A stretch of 64,000 bases of DNA from NCBI RefSeq assembly GCF_005517195.1, contig NZ_CP040244.1, forward strand, positions 5,350,001 to 5,414,000, given 5' to 3'. Of this stretch, positions 49,095 to 57,618 are shown piece after piece. Numbering within the stretch: position 1 is the stretch's first letter; each line of letters opens with the position of its first letter. The notes under the pieces are model-generated. The model ran no database searches. It was given only the letters and a program-made list of their open reading frames with translations, and had not been told where the DNA came from. This DNA comes from Streptomyces vilmorinianum (GTDB taxonomy: Bacteria; Actinomycetota; Actinomycetes; Streptomycetales; Streptomycetaceae). The position numbers and the translations under genes are program-made.

Positions 49095-50483
49095 GTGTTC
49101 TTCGCGCAGTACTACCTCGACTGCCTCTCCCAGGCGTCGTACATGATCGCCGACGAGGCCACGGGTCGGGCCGTGGTCGTCGACCCCCGCCGCGACGTCT
49201 CCGAGTACCTGGCGGACGCCGAGGCGCACGGCTTCACCGTGGTGGGCGTGGTCAACACCCACTTCCACGCCGACTTCGTCGCCGGGCACCTGGAGATGGC
49301 CGCCCGCACGGGCGCGTGGATCGGCTACGGCCGGCGGGCGGAGACGGAGTACCCGATCCGCAGGCTGGCCGAGGGTGAGCGCATCGTTCTCGGCGACGTC
49401 GCCCTGGAGATCATGGAGACGCCGGGACACACCCCCGAGTCGATCAGCGTCCTGGTGTACGAGCACGCCGACGACTCCGTCCCGTACGGAGTCCTGACCG
49501 GCGACGCCCTGTTCATCGGGGACGTGGGCCGCCCGGACCTGCTCGCCTCCGTCGGCGTGACCGCGGAGACGCTGGGCGCGATGCTGCACGACAGCGTCCA
49601 GAACAAGCTGATGAGCCTGCCGGACGAGGTGCGGGTCTTCCCCGCCCACGGCGCCGGGTCCGCGTGCGGCAAGAACCTCTCCACCGAGAAGCAGTCCACC
49701 ATCGGCGAGCAGCGCGCCACCAACTACGCCTGCGCCCCCATGAGCCAGGACGACTTCGTGGCCCTGGTCACCGCCGGCCAGTCGGCGGCTCCGGGCTACT
49801 TCGCCTACGACGCCGACCTCAACCGGCGCGAGCGGGAGCTGTTCGACCCGGCCGCAGCGCCCCGGCCGCTGTCCATCGAGGAGTTCGCCGCCCGCCGCGG
49901 CCTGGGTGCCGTGGTGGTCGACGCCCGCGACCCGCAGGAGTTCGCCGCCGGTCACCTGGCCGGGGCGGTCAACGTGCCCGCCGACGGGCGGTTCGCCGAG
50001 CAGGCCGGCACGGTCCTCGCCCCCGAGGCGGAGCTGCTGGTCGTCGCGCCCCAGAACCGCGAGGAGGAGATCGTCACGCGTCTGGCCCGCATCGGCTTCG
50101 ACCGCGTCGCGGGCTATCTGCGCGGCCCCGACGACGCCCTGGCCGCGATGACCGACGAGGTCGTCCGGGCGAGCCGCCTCACCGCCGCCCAGCTGCGCAC
50201 CGCCCTGGCGAGCGACGAGCCGCCGGTCGTCGTCGACGTCCGCACCTGCGGCGAGCGGAGCGCGAACGGCGTCATCGAGGGCGCCCTCGCCATCGCCCTG
50301 GGCGAACTCCCGCGCCGCCTCGACGAGATCCCCACCGACCGGCCCCTGGTCCTGCACTGCGCGGGCGGCCACCGCTCCTCCATCGCCGCCAGCCTGCTGC
50401 GTCACCACGGCTTCACGGACGTCTCCGACGTCCTCGGCGGTTACGCCGCCTGGTCGCTGCTGAACACCTCCGCCACCGTCTGA
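49095..50483 (+). CDS. Persulfide dioxygenase-rhodanese fusion (CstB-like)
   Basis: A 462-residue enzyme of sulfide detoxification. Residues about 1-240 form an ETHE1-type metallo-beta-lactamase domain with NTHFHADFVAGH (metal His), ETPGHTPESISVL and TGDALFIGDVGRPDL. Two rhodanese domains follow: the first (about 265-345) lacks the active Cys (LLVVAPQNREE), the second (about 365-455) has it in VLHCAGGHRS. This matches CstB, which oxidises persulfides to sulfite and thiosulfate. It starts with GTG behind ACGGAGG and three operators, and leads the operon with a rhodanese, a TauE exporter and a CstR-like repressor. Confidence 0.9.
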   Translation: MFFAQYYLDCLSQASYMIADEATGRAVVVDPRRDVSEYLADAEAHGFTVVGVVNTHFHADFVAGHLEMAARTGAWIGYGRRAETEYPIRRLAEGERIVLGDVALEIMETPGHTPESISVLVYEHADDSVPYGVLTGDALFIGDVGRPDLLASVGVTAETLGAMLHDSVQNKLMSLPDEVRVFPAHGAGSACGKNLSTEKQSTIGEQRATNYACAPMSQDDFVALVTAGQSAAPGYFAYDADLNRRERELFDPAAAPRPLSIEEFAARRGLGAVVVDARDPQEFAAGHLAGAVNVPADGRFAEQAGTVLAPEAELLVVAPQNREEEIVTRLARIGFDRVAGYLRGPDDALAAMTDEVVRASRLTAAQLRTALASDEPPVVVDVRTCGERSANGVIEGALAIALGELPRRLDEIPTDRPLVLHCAGGHRSSIAASLLRHHGFTDVSDVLGGYAAWSLLNTSATV

Positions 50484-50559
50484 CACCGGGCCGCCCGGAC
50501 GGGCGGTCGGCCAAGACACACACCTGCCCCCCCGGGAGGGCCCACGCCTGCCCTCCCGT

Positions 50560-50575
50560 ATACCCCACCCCGTAT
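50560..50575 (+). promoter_or_regulatory. Degenerate CstR-type site before the rhodanese gene
   Basis: ATACCCCACCCCGTAT keeps both ATAC/GTAT ends and the left C-run, but has C instead of G in the right half. It lies 31 bp before the start codon. It may be a decayed operator allowing weak internal control. Confidence 0.35.
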
Positions 50576-50605
50576 TTTCACGTCTCGCACCACACGGAGT
50601 TCCCC

Positions 50606-51190
50606 ATGACCACCGACGCCTCCCGCACCGGCGGCCTCGCCCCCACCACCCTGCAGCGGCTGATCGAGGACGGCCGCGGTCCGCGCCTGCTCGACGTCCG
50701 CACCCCGGGCGAGTTCCGCACCGTCCACATCCCCGGCGCCTACAACGTCCCTCTCGCCACCCTGCGCGAGCACCGCGCCGAGCTGCTGAGCCACCTCGAC
50801 GAGGACGTCGTCCTCGTCTGCCGCTCCGGCGCCCGCGCCGCCCAGGCCGAGCAGGCGCTCGCCGAGGCCGGCCTGCCGAACCTGCGCGTCCTGGACGGCG
50901 GGATGACGGCCTGGGAGGCGGCCGGCGGCCCCGTGAACCGGGGCGAGGCCCGCTGGGACATGGAACGCCAGGTCCGCCTCGTGGCGGGTTCGATCGTCCT
51001 GATCACCGGCCTTGCGGGGCTGCTCGTCCCCGGTCTCCACCTGATCGGTACGGCGGTGGGCGCCGGTCTGACGTACGCGGCGCTCAGCAACACCTGCGCC
51101 ATGGGCGTCCTGCTGTCGAAGCTCCCCTACAACCGCGGCCCGCGCACCGGCATCCGTACGGTCATCGCCTCCCTGCGGGACGACTCGTGA
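50606..51190 (+). CDS. Rhodanese with C-terminal DUF2892-type membrane segment
   Basis: A 194-residue protein. Residues about 10-105 are a single rhodanese domain with LLDVRTPGEFRTVHIPGA and the active Cys in VLVCRSGARAAQAE. Residues about 115-180 form two hydrophobic helices (LVAGSIVLITGLAGLLVPGL, LIGTAVGAGLTYAALS) of the DUF2892 type, so sulfur transfer is tied to the membrane. The last 4 bp overlap the TauE exporter gene, which suggests hand-over of sulfur to that exporter. Confidence 0.88.
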   Translation: MTTDASRTGGLAPTTLQRLIEDGRGPRLLDVRTPGEFRTVHIPGAYNVPLATLREHRAELLSHLDEDVVLVCRSGARAAQAEQALAEAGLPNLRVLDGGMTAWEAAGGPVNRGEARWDMERQVRLVAGSIVLITGLAGLLVPGLHLIGTAVGAGLTYAALSNTCAMGVLLSKLPYNRGPRTGIRTVIASLRDDS

Positions 51191-52134
51191 TCACGATCGT
51201 CCTCGCGGGCTCCCTGCTCATCGGCGTCAGCCTCGGCATCCTCGGCGGCGGGGGCTCCATCCTCACCGTGCCGATCCTGGTCTACCTCGCCGGGATGGAC
51301 ACCAAGGAAGCCATCGCGACCTCCCTGTTCGTCGTGGGCGTCACCAGCGCGGTCGGGCTCGTCCCGTACGCGCGCGCGGGACGGGTGCGCTGGCGCACCG
51401 GTCTGATCTTCGGCGCCGTCAGCATGGCCGGCGCGTACGGCGGCGGCAGGCTCGCCGAGTACGTCCCCGGCACCGTCCTGCTCGTCGCGTTCGCGCTGAT
51501 GATGCTCGCCACCGCCGCCGCCATGCTCCGCAAGCCGCGCACGCCCCGCCCGCCCACGTCGGGCACGACAGGCACGACAGGCACGACAGGCACGACGGCC
51601 ACGTCGGCGCACCGCGAACTGCCCGTGAAGCACATCGTCGCCGAGGGCCTGGCCGTCGGCGCGGTCACCGGCCTGGTCGGCGCGGGCGGCGGGTTCCTCG
51701 TCGTCCCCGCGCTCGCGCTGCTCGGCGGGCTCCCCATGAGCGTCGCCGTCGGCACCTCCCTCCTGGTCATCGCCATGAAGTCCTTCTCCGGACTGGCCGG
51801 CCACCTCTCCGGGGTGCAGATCGACTGGGGCATCGCCCTGACCGTCACCGCCGCGGCCGTCGTGGGCAGCCTCGTCGGCAGCCGCTTCGCCGGGCGCATC
51901 CCCCAGGACACCCTGCGCAAGGCGTTCGGCTGGTTCGTCGTCGTCATGGGTGCCTTCGTCCTCACCCAGCAACTGGGCGCCGCCGTCTGGACCAGCCCCT
52001 TCGCCTGGGCCGGCGCCGGCCTCGCCGCCACCGCGGCGCTGACATGGCGTACGGTACGAGCGCGCCGCGACGGGCCCGCCGACGCCCCTTCACCGATACG
52101 TGCGCACGAGCCCGCCGAACCCACCCGGGATTAG
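51187..52134 (+). CDS. TauE/SafE family sulfite/sulfonate exporter
   Basis: A 315-residue membrane protein with two halves of about four helices; repeated signatures are GILGGGGSILTVPILVYLAG near the N-terminus and GLVGAGGGFLVVPALALLGG in the second half. A central loop consists of TGT repeats encoded by four 9-bp units (51562-51597) and would face the cytoplasm. The GTG start overlaps the rhodanese stop. In persulfide operons this exporter removes sulfite made by CstB. Confidence 0.9.
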   Translation: MITIVLAGSLLIGVSLGILGGGGSILTVPILVYLAGMDTKEAIATSLFVVGVTSAVGLVPYARAGRVRWRTGLIFGAVSMAGAYGGGRLAEYVPGTVLLVAFALMMLATAAAMLRKPRTPRPPTSGTTGTTGTTGTTATSAHRELPVKHIVAEGLAVGAVTGLVGAGGGFLVVPALALLGGLPMSVAVGTSLLVIAMKSFSGLAGHLSGVQIDWGIALTVTAAAVVGSLVGSRFAGRIPQDTLRKAFGWFVVVMGAFVLTQQLGAAVWTSPFAWAGAGLAATAALTWRTVRARRDGPADAPSPIRAHEPAEPTRD

Positions 52135-52150
52135 ATACCCTTGGGGGTAT
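52135..52150 (+). promoter_or_regulatory. CstR-type operator before the repressor gene
   Basis: ATACCCTTGGGGGTAT is an inverted repeat of the same class as the three sites before the persulfide dioxygenase gene. It overlaps the end of the TauE gene region and lies 36 bp before the chosen start, indicating autoregulation. Confidence 0.75.
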
Positions 52151-52185
52151 CCTGAGAGCGGATGCCTACCGGCAGGAGGAACCCG

Positions 52186-52452
52186 GTGAAAGTAGAAGAA
52201 GAAGCCGCCACCGCGGTTCTGAACCGGCTGCGCCGCGCCCAGGGCCAGCTCGCCGGCGTCATCGCCATGATCGAAGCGGGCCGCGACTGCAAGGACGTCG
52301 TCACCCAGCTCGCCGCCGTCTCCCGCGCCCTCGACCGGGCCGGATTCAAGATCGTGGCCAGCGGCATGCGCCAGTGCCTCGCCGAGAGCGAGGAGGGCGC
52401 GCCCCCGATGAGCGAGCAGGAACTCGAGAAGCTGTTCCTCACACTCGCCTGA
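52186..52452 (+). CDS. CsoR/CstR family repressor, persulfide-sensor type
   Basis: An 88-residue four-helix regulator with the family core VLNRLRRAQGQLAGVIAMIE. Both sensor Cys are present (GRDCKDVVTQ and MRQCLAE), but the copper-ligand His of CsoR, four residues before the second Cys, is Gly. This is the pattern of CstR, which reacts with persulfides rather than binding Cu(I). The GTG at 52186 is chosen for AGGAGG at 6-nt spacing; ATG 52162 lies further upstream in frame with no ribosome site. It closes the operon it probably controls. Confidence 0.88.
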   Translation: MKVEEEAATAVLNRLRRAQGQLAGVIAMIEAGRDCKDVVTQLAAVSRALDRAGFKIVASGMRQCLAESEEGAPPMSEQELEKLFLTLA

Positions 52453-52462
52453 CACGGCGACG

Positions 52463-53041
52463 TCACAGGCCGGGGGCGCCCCAGAGCGGGAACCAGCGGC
52501 CGAGGTCCTCCTCGATGCGCAGGTCGTCCCTCACCGTGGCCTTGACCTGGAGCTCCAGCGCGTTGTCGCGTTTCTGGCCGGGCAGCGGGGCGAAGGGGTA
52601 GAAGGTGCCCCGCTTGTAGAGGTAGACGAGCGCGAGCCGGCGCAGTTCGGCGTCGTGGAAGGTGACCAGGGAGCACAGGAGCTGCGGGCCGAAGCCGCTG
52701 TCCTGGAGTGTGGTGTTGACCGCGTGCACGTCGTTGACCAGGGCGGGCAGCTCGGAGGGATCCCGGCGGGACAGCAGCCACGTGTATCCGTACTCGTCCG
52801 TGCTGAACTCCACGGGCGAGCCGGCTCGTTCGGCGTCCGCGTCGAGGAGTTCGCGTACCTCCTGCCGGACCTGGGCGAAGGCCCCGCCCTCGATGGCGGC
52901 GAAGCACACCGAGCCGAGGCCGGTCGGGGTGAAGCCGATGGCCGCCTGGAGGGTGATCGCCGCCGAGGGAAGGCCGAAGAGCTGGTCCAGGTCAGGCTTG
53001 ACCGGCTTGCTGCGGCCGAGCACGGCGTCCCAGAAACCCAC
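52463..53041 (-). CDS. pspAB: PspA-associated protein PspAB
   Basis: A 192-residue soluble protein that I identify as PspAB: it begins MGFWDAVLGRSKPVKPDLDQ, has TLQAAIGFTPTGLGSVCFAA in the middle, LVNDVHAVNTTLQDSGFGPQ (abridged) and ends with the characteristic EEDLGRWFPLWGAPGL. In actinobacteria PspAB is encoded with PspA/IM30-type envelope stress proteins and an HtpX protease. Here only HtpX is adjacent, 67 bp upstream on the same strand. A molecular function is not established. Confidence 0.8.
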   Translation of the reverse strand: MGFWDAVLGRSKPVKPDLDQLFGLPSAAITLQAAIGFTPTGLGSVCFAAIEGGAFAQVRQEVRELLDADAERAGSPVEFSTDEYGYTWLLSRRDPSELPALVNDVHAVNTTLQDSGFGPQLLCSLVTFHDAELRRLALVYLYKRGTFYPFAPLPGQKRDNALELQVKATVRDDLRIEEDLGRWFPLWGAPGL

Positions 53042-53057
53042 GGGAGATCAACTCCTT

Positions 53058-53117
53058 CTCACGGTTCCTCACAGTGCCTCACGCTGCCTCGCGGCTCCTC
53101 ACGGCTCCTCACGGCTC
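53058..53117. repeat. Six 10-bp tandem repeats between htpX and pspAB
   Basis: CTCACGGCTC-type decamers run without gaps from 53058 to 53117. The last two copies are identical and one contains the htpX stop codon (53109-53111). The 10-bp period is close to one helical turn. Confidence 0.75.
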
Positions 53118-54041
53118 CTCGCCGGTCTGGCTGCCCGGCCCGCCCAGCTCGGCGGCGATCTCTTCGAGCGCCTCCAGGCGGCGCTCCAGGCTGGGGTGGG
53201 TGGAGAGCAGGTGCGCCACCGTCGTACCAGGCCCGAGCGCCGGGGTGAAGAAGAACGCGTTGAACGCCTGGGCGGTACGCAGGTCCCGTGTCGGGATCCG
53301 GGCGATGTCGCCGCTGACCTTGGTCAGAGCGGAGGCCAGGGCGGAGGGTTTCGCGGTGAGCATGGCCGCGGCGCGGTCGGCGGCCAGCTCGCGGTACCGG
53401 GACAGGGCCCGGATGAGCAGGAAGCTGACCGCGTAGACCAGCGCGGAGACCGCCATCACGGCCATGAATACGACCGCGGTGTTCTGGTCGCGCTGGCCGC
53501 GTCCGCCGAGCACCTGGGAGTAGAACGCGAAGCGGACGACGAGTCCGGCGATCACGCCCAGGAACGAGGCGATGGTGATCACCGCGACGTCACGGTGCGC
53601 CACGTGCGAGAGCTCGTGGGCGAGGACGCCCTCGAGCTCCTCGGTCTCCAGGCGGCGCAGCAGTCCGGTGGTCACACAGACCACGGCGTTGTCGGCGTTG
53701 CGGCCGGTGGCGAACGCGTTGGGCAGGTCCATGTCGGAGACGGCCACTCGGGGCTTGGGCATGTCCGCGGCGGCGCACAGCCGGTCGACGACACCGTGCA
53801 ACCGGGGCTGCTCCTCGGGCGTCACGAGGCGGCCGTGCATGGCGTACAGGGCGATCCGGTCGGAGTACCAGAACTGCGCCCCCAGCAGCGCCGCGGCGAT
53901 GACGACCACCAGGACGACGGACTTGAGCAGCACGATCAGCGCGGCGATGAACGCCACGTACACCAGCCCGAGCAGGAACATCGTGACCGCCATGCGGGCG
54001 GTCAGCTGCCGGTCGGGCTCGAAGCGACTGCGCACGGCCAT
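53109..54041 (-). CDS. htpX: HtpX family membrane zinc protease
   Basis: A 310-residue M48 protease. Two N-terminal membrane helices (MFLLGLVYVAFIAALIVLLK and the following hydrophobic stretch) precede the zinc motif LAHELSHVAHRD (HExxH about 145) and the third ligand Glu in RYRELAADRAA (about 225); two further helices lie between. It degrades misfolded membrane proteins. ATG 54041 is chosen, and a GTG 3 bp upstream is equally possible. pspAB follows on the same strand, giving an envelope-stress pair. Confidence 0.9.
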   Translation of the reverse strand: MAVRSRFEPDRQLTARMAVTMFLLGLVYVAFIAALIVLLKSVVLVVVIAAALLGAQFWYSDRIALYAMHGRLVTPEEQPRLHGVVDRLCAAADMPKPRVAVSDMDLPNAFATGRNADNAVVCVTTGLLRRLETEELEGVLAHELSHVAHRDVAVITIASFLGVIAGLVVRFAFYSQVLGGRGQRDQNTAVVFMAVMAVSALVYAVSFLLIRALSRYRELAADRAAAMLTAKPSALASALTKVSGDIARIPTRDLRTAQAFNAFFFTPALGPGTTVAHLLSTHPSLERRLEALEEIAAELGGPGSQTGEEP

Positions 54042-54227
54042 CACCCCGGGACGACAATCCGCATGATCATGGCGACCGCCTTCCTCTCGGCGTCTGCACC
54101 GCTTCCATTGTCCGCCCGCTCCGGTCCCGGCAGCCTGGCGGCGCCCCGGAGGCCGCAGATGTGGCGGAACACGCCCGACGGCTGACATCGTGGTTCCAGG
54201 AGTACGTCGCAGGAGGGACGGTCTGCC

Positions 54228-57044
54228 ATGGGCGCCGTCGATGTCGTCGTTGTCGCGTCCTCCGTCGCGTTGATCGCCGCTCTGGGCTGGTTCTTCTTCG
54301 GTCCGCGCCGGGCTCGCGCCGCGCGGCTGGAGGGCGGGGTGCAGCGGGTCGACGTGACGGTGCGCGGCGGGTACAGCCCCGATGTCATCCGGGTCCGCGA
54401 GGGGATCCCGGTGGAGCTGGTCTTCGACCGGCAGGAGAGCGGGGAGTGCACCAACCGGGTCGTCTTCCCCGACCTGCGCGTCAGTGCGGGTCTGCCGGCG
54501 TACGCGCGAACCACCGTGCGCGTCGATCCTCCCAGGCCTGGGTCCTTCGGGTTCGCCTGCGGAATGAACATGATCCACGGCACCCTGCTCGTCGAGGCGG
54601 GCGAGGCGGGCGAGGCCGGAGGCGAGGGCGAGGGCGAGGGCGAGGGCGGGGACCAGGGCGGCGGCACGGTCGTGAGCGCGCCCGGGGCCCGGGGTGAGCC
54701 GGAGTCCCGTACGGTCGCTCCGCCGCTCGGCGGCGTGTCGGCGGGCGAGGCGGAGGCGGCCGAGGCGGAGGAGCGGCAGGCGGAGATCAGGGACCTGACC
54801 CGGCGGGTGGGTCTCGGCGCCGTCCTCACCGCGCCGGTGCTGTTCGCCGTGATGGCCCACGAGCTCTTCGGCGCCGAGTGGGTGCCGGACTGGCTGCTCG
54901 ACCACTGGCTCCAACTGGCCCTGATCACCCCGGTCATGTTCTACACCGGGTGGCCGATCCACGCGACGGGCTGGCTGACCCTGCGCCACCGCGGCGCGGA
55001 CATGAACTCCCTGATCACGCTCGGTACGTCGGCGGCGTACGGCTACAGCCTGCTGGTCACCCTCGCGCCGTCCCTGCTGCCCGAGGACGTGCGCGAGGTC
55101 TACTTCGAGGCCGTCGGGGTCATCCTCACCCTCATCCTGCTCGGACGGCTGTTCGAGGCCCGCGCCAAGGCCGGCACCGGCGAGGCGATCCGCGCCCTGC
55201 TGGGCCTGCAGGCCCGTACCGCCCGCGTGATACGCGACGGGACCGAGGCCGAAGTGCCGATCGAGGACGTCGGCGTGGGCGACGAGCTCGTGATCCGCCC
55301 CGGGGAGAAGATCCCCGTGGACTCCGACGTACTGTCCGGGTCCTCCGCCGTGGACGAGTCGATGGTCACCGGCGAGCCGATGCCGGTGACGAAGCAGGCC
55401 GGAGACACGGTGATCGGCGCCACGGTCAACACCACCGGTTCCCTGCGGGTGCGGGCGAGCAAGGTCGGCGCGGACACGATGCTCGCCCAGATCATCCGCC
55501 TCGTGCGGCAGGCCCAGGCGTCGAAGGCACCGATCCAACGGCTCGCGGACGCCGTCTCCGCCTACTTCGTACCGGCCGTCATCGCCATCGCCATCGCCGC
55601 GTTCGCGGTCTGGTACACCGTCGGGCCCGCCCCCGCGCTCACCCTGGCCCTGGTCTCCGCGGTCGCGGTGCTGATCATCGCCTGCCCGTGCGCGCTGGGC
55701 CTGGCCACCCCGCTGTCCATCATGGTCGGCACCGGCAAGGGCGCCCAGGCCGGCATCCTCATCCGCTCCGCCGAGGCGCTGGAGACCGCCCACGGACTCG
55801 ACACCATCGTCCTGGACAAGACCGGCACGGTCACCGAGGGCAAGCCCGTCCTGACCGACGTCCAGGCGGCTGAGGGCTTCGCCGAGGACGAGGTGGTGGC
55901 GCTGGTGGCGGCGGCCGAGGCCGACAGCGAGCACCCGCTGGCGGGAGCGATCGTCACCGGAGCCCGGGACCGGAACCTCACCGTGCCCACGGCCGGCGCC
56001 TTCGACTCGGTCACGGGCAAGGGCGTCCGGGCCACCGTCGACGGCCGTGCCGTCCTCGTCGGCACCGCGCGCCTGCTCGACGACGCGGGCGTCGGCACCG
56101 ACGCGCTGACCTCGGTCGCGGCCGAGCTGTCCGCCCAGGGCAAGACGCCGGTACTGGCCGCCGTCGACGGACGGGCGGCCGGGGTGCTCGCCGTCGCGGA
56201 CACCGTCAAGCCCGAATCGGCCCAGGCCATCGCCGCCCTGCAGAGACTCGGCATCGAGACGGTCGTCATCACGGGAGACAACGCCCGCACCGCCGCCGCC
56301 ATCGCCGCTCAGGTCGGCGTGGAACGCGTCCTGGCCGAGGTGCTGCCCGAGCACAAGGCCGACGAGATCCGCCGCCTCCAGGCCGAAGGCCACACCGTGG
56401 GCATGGTCGGCGACGGCATCAACGACGCGCCGGCGCTGGCTGCCGCCGATGTCGGGCTCGCCATCGGGACCGGCACCGACGTCGCCATCGAAGCCGCCGA
56501 CATCACGCTCATCTCCGGCTCCCTCACCGGTGTCGTCACCGCGATCCGGCTCTCCAGAGCCACCATGCGCAACATCCGGCAGAACCTGTTCTTCGCCCTG
56601 ATCTACAACGCCGTCGGGGTGCCGCTCGCCGCGGGCGTCCTGTACCCGCTGTGGGGCATCCGCCTCAGCCCGATCATCGCGGCCGCCGCGATGGCCCTGT
56701 CCTCCCTGTCGGTGGTCACCAACTCCTCCCGCCTGCGCCGCTGGCACCCCACACCTCTGCCGTCGGCCGCACCCGCCCCGGTCGAACCCCGGGTCGAGTC
56801 CGCCGCGGACCGCGGCGGGCACGACAAGCACGGCGGGCACGACGAGCACGGCGGGCACGGCGGGCACGGCGGGCACGACGGTCACGACGAGGGCGCGACG
56901 GCGGTCGACCCGGTCTGCGGCATGCGCGTGGACCCGGCGACCGCCCCGGAGCGGCGCGAGACCGCCGCCGGCACCCTCAGCTTCTGCTCGGCCGCCTGCG
57001 CGGCGGCCTTCGACGCCGACCCCGGCCGGTACCAGGCCTCATGA
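54228..57044 (+). CDS. Copper-type P1B ATPase with N-terminal cupredoxin and C-terminal His-rich/YHS segments
   Basis: A 938-residue mosaic. Residues 5-25 are a membrane helix; about 38-125 a cupredoxin-like domain ending FACGMNMIHG with candidate Cys/Met/His copper ligands; about 126-180 a Gly/Glu low-complexity linker; about 190-830 a P1B-type ATPase with TGEP, the metal-site ACPCALG, phosphorylation motif DKTGTVTEGK, the HP locus SEHPLAGA and GDGINDAPAL. After the last helices come a HGG/HDE His cluster (about 850-885) and a YHS domain (DPVCGMRVDP, SFCSAACAAAF). There is no HMA domain, so cupredoxin and YHS may replace it. AGGAGGG precedes the ATG. It points to Cu or Ag export. Confidence 0.9.
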   Translation: MGAVDVVVVASSVALIAALGWFFFGPRRARAARLEGGVQRVDVTVRGGYSPDVIRVREGIPVELVFDRQESGECTNRVVFPDLRVSAGLPAYARTTVRVDPPRPGSFGFACGMNMIHGTLLVEAGEAGEAGGEGEGEGEGGDQGGGTVVSAPGARGEPESRTVAPPLGGVSAGEAEAAEAEERQAEIRDLTRRVGLGAVLTAPVLFAVMAHELFGAEWVPDWLLDHWLQLALITPVMFYTGWPIHATGWLTLRHRGADMNSLITLGTSAAYGYSLLVTLAPSLLPEDVREVYFEAVGVILTLILLGRLFEARAKAGTGEAIRALLGLQARTARVIRDGTEAEVPIEDVGVGDELVIRPGEKIPVDSDVLSGSSAVDESMVTGEPMPVTKQAGDTVIGATVNTTGSLRVRASKVGADTMLAQIIRLVRQAQASKAPIQRLADAVSAYFVPAVIAIAIAAFAVWYTVGPAPALTLALVSAVAVLIIACPCALGLATPLSIMVGTGKGAQAGILIRSAEALETAHGLDTIVLDKTGTVTEGKPVLTDVQAAEGFAEDEVVALVAAAEADSEHPLAGAIVTGARDRNLTVPTAGAFDSVTGKGVRATVDGRAVLVGTARLLDDAGVGTDALTSVAAELSAQGKTPVLAAVDGRAAGVLAVADTVKPESAQAIAALQRLGIETVVITGDNARTAAAIAAQVGVERVLAEVLPEHKADEIRRLQAEGHTVGMVGDGINDAPALAAADVGLAIGTGTDVAIEAADITLISGSLTGVVTAIRLSRATMRNIRQNLFFALIYNAVGVPLAAGVLYPLWGIRLSPIIAAAAMALSSLSVVTNSSRLRRWHPTPLPSAAPAPVEPRVESAADRGGHDKHGGHDEHGGHGGHGGHDGHDEGATAVDPVCGMRVDPATAPERRETAAGTLSFCSAACAAAFDADPGRYQAS

Positions 57045-57551
57045 GGCTTCCATCCGCTGGAACTGGCCCGCGTAGAACAGCAGGGCCTCGTCTCCGTCGC
57101 CGGTGGCGGAGGAGAGCACCTCGCCGACGAAGAGCGAGTGGTCACCGGCGACGTACGACTCGACCAGTTTGCATTCCATCCACGCCAACGCGCCCGGCAG
57201 CAGCGGCGCACCCGTCAACGGGCCCGGGTTCCAGGCGACACCGTCGAACTGGGCCATCCCCAGCGGCCGGGCCTTGTCGGCGAAGTACCGGGCCAGCGTC
57301 TCCTGGCTCGCGCCCAGTATCGAGACGCCGAAGCTCCGTGATCTGGTGATCTTCTCGTGCATGACCGCCGTGTGGGCGACGCAGCAGTGCACGAGCGGAG
57401 GGTCGAGCGACACCGATCCGAACGCGTTCGCGGTCATCGCGTGGACGTTGGGCTCGCCGACGGACAGCACGACGACACCGGAGGCGAACCTGGACATCGT
57501 CTGCCGAAACGAAGCCGGCGTGGGCCGCCCGTCGGAATCAGACACCGGCAC
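57039..57551 (-). CDS. Flavin reductase (two-component monooxygenase partner)
   Basis: A 170-residue FMN/FAD-binding split-barrel reductase: FRQTMSRFASGVVVLS, MTANAFGSVSLDPPLVHCCV (abridged), SFGVSILGASQETLARYFA and GDHSLFVGEVLS, all hallmarks of the HpaC/StyB class. It supplies reduced flavin to partner oxygenases; two likely clients (58500-59645 and 61959-63242) lie in the same leftward run. The start is uncertain: GTG 57551 gives the usual N-terminal length, and GTG 57575 is in frame upstream. Its end overlaps the convergent ATPase gene by 6 bp. Confidence 0.88.
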   Translation of the reverse strand: MPVSDSDGRPTPASFRQTMSRFASGVVVLSVGEPNVHAMTANAFGSVSLDPPLVHCCVAHTAVMHEKITRSRSFGVSILGASQETLARYFADKARPLGMAQFDGVAWNPGPLTGAPLLPGALAWMECKLVESYVAGDHSLFVGEVLSSATGDGDEALLFYAGQFQRMEAS

Positions 57552-57618
57552 TCCATTCTGAGAAGAAGATCGCACGCAGTCGCGCCAAGGGCTGTTCCGG
57601 CGCCGACGCGCCGGACGG

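Noticed and set aside
52162..52185. ATG 52162 as start of the CstR-like repressor
   Set aside because: It has no ribosome site, whereas GTG 52186 follows AGGAGG at 6-nt spacing and gives the normal family length.
53109..56885. A 1258-codon leftward frame continuing upstream of htpX
   Set aside because: The htpX start at 54041 fits the family; the extension runs antisense through the P-type ATPase gene.
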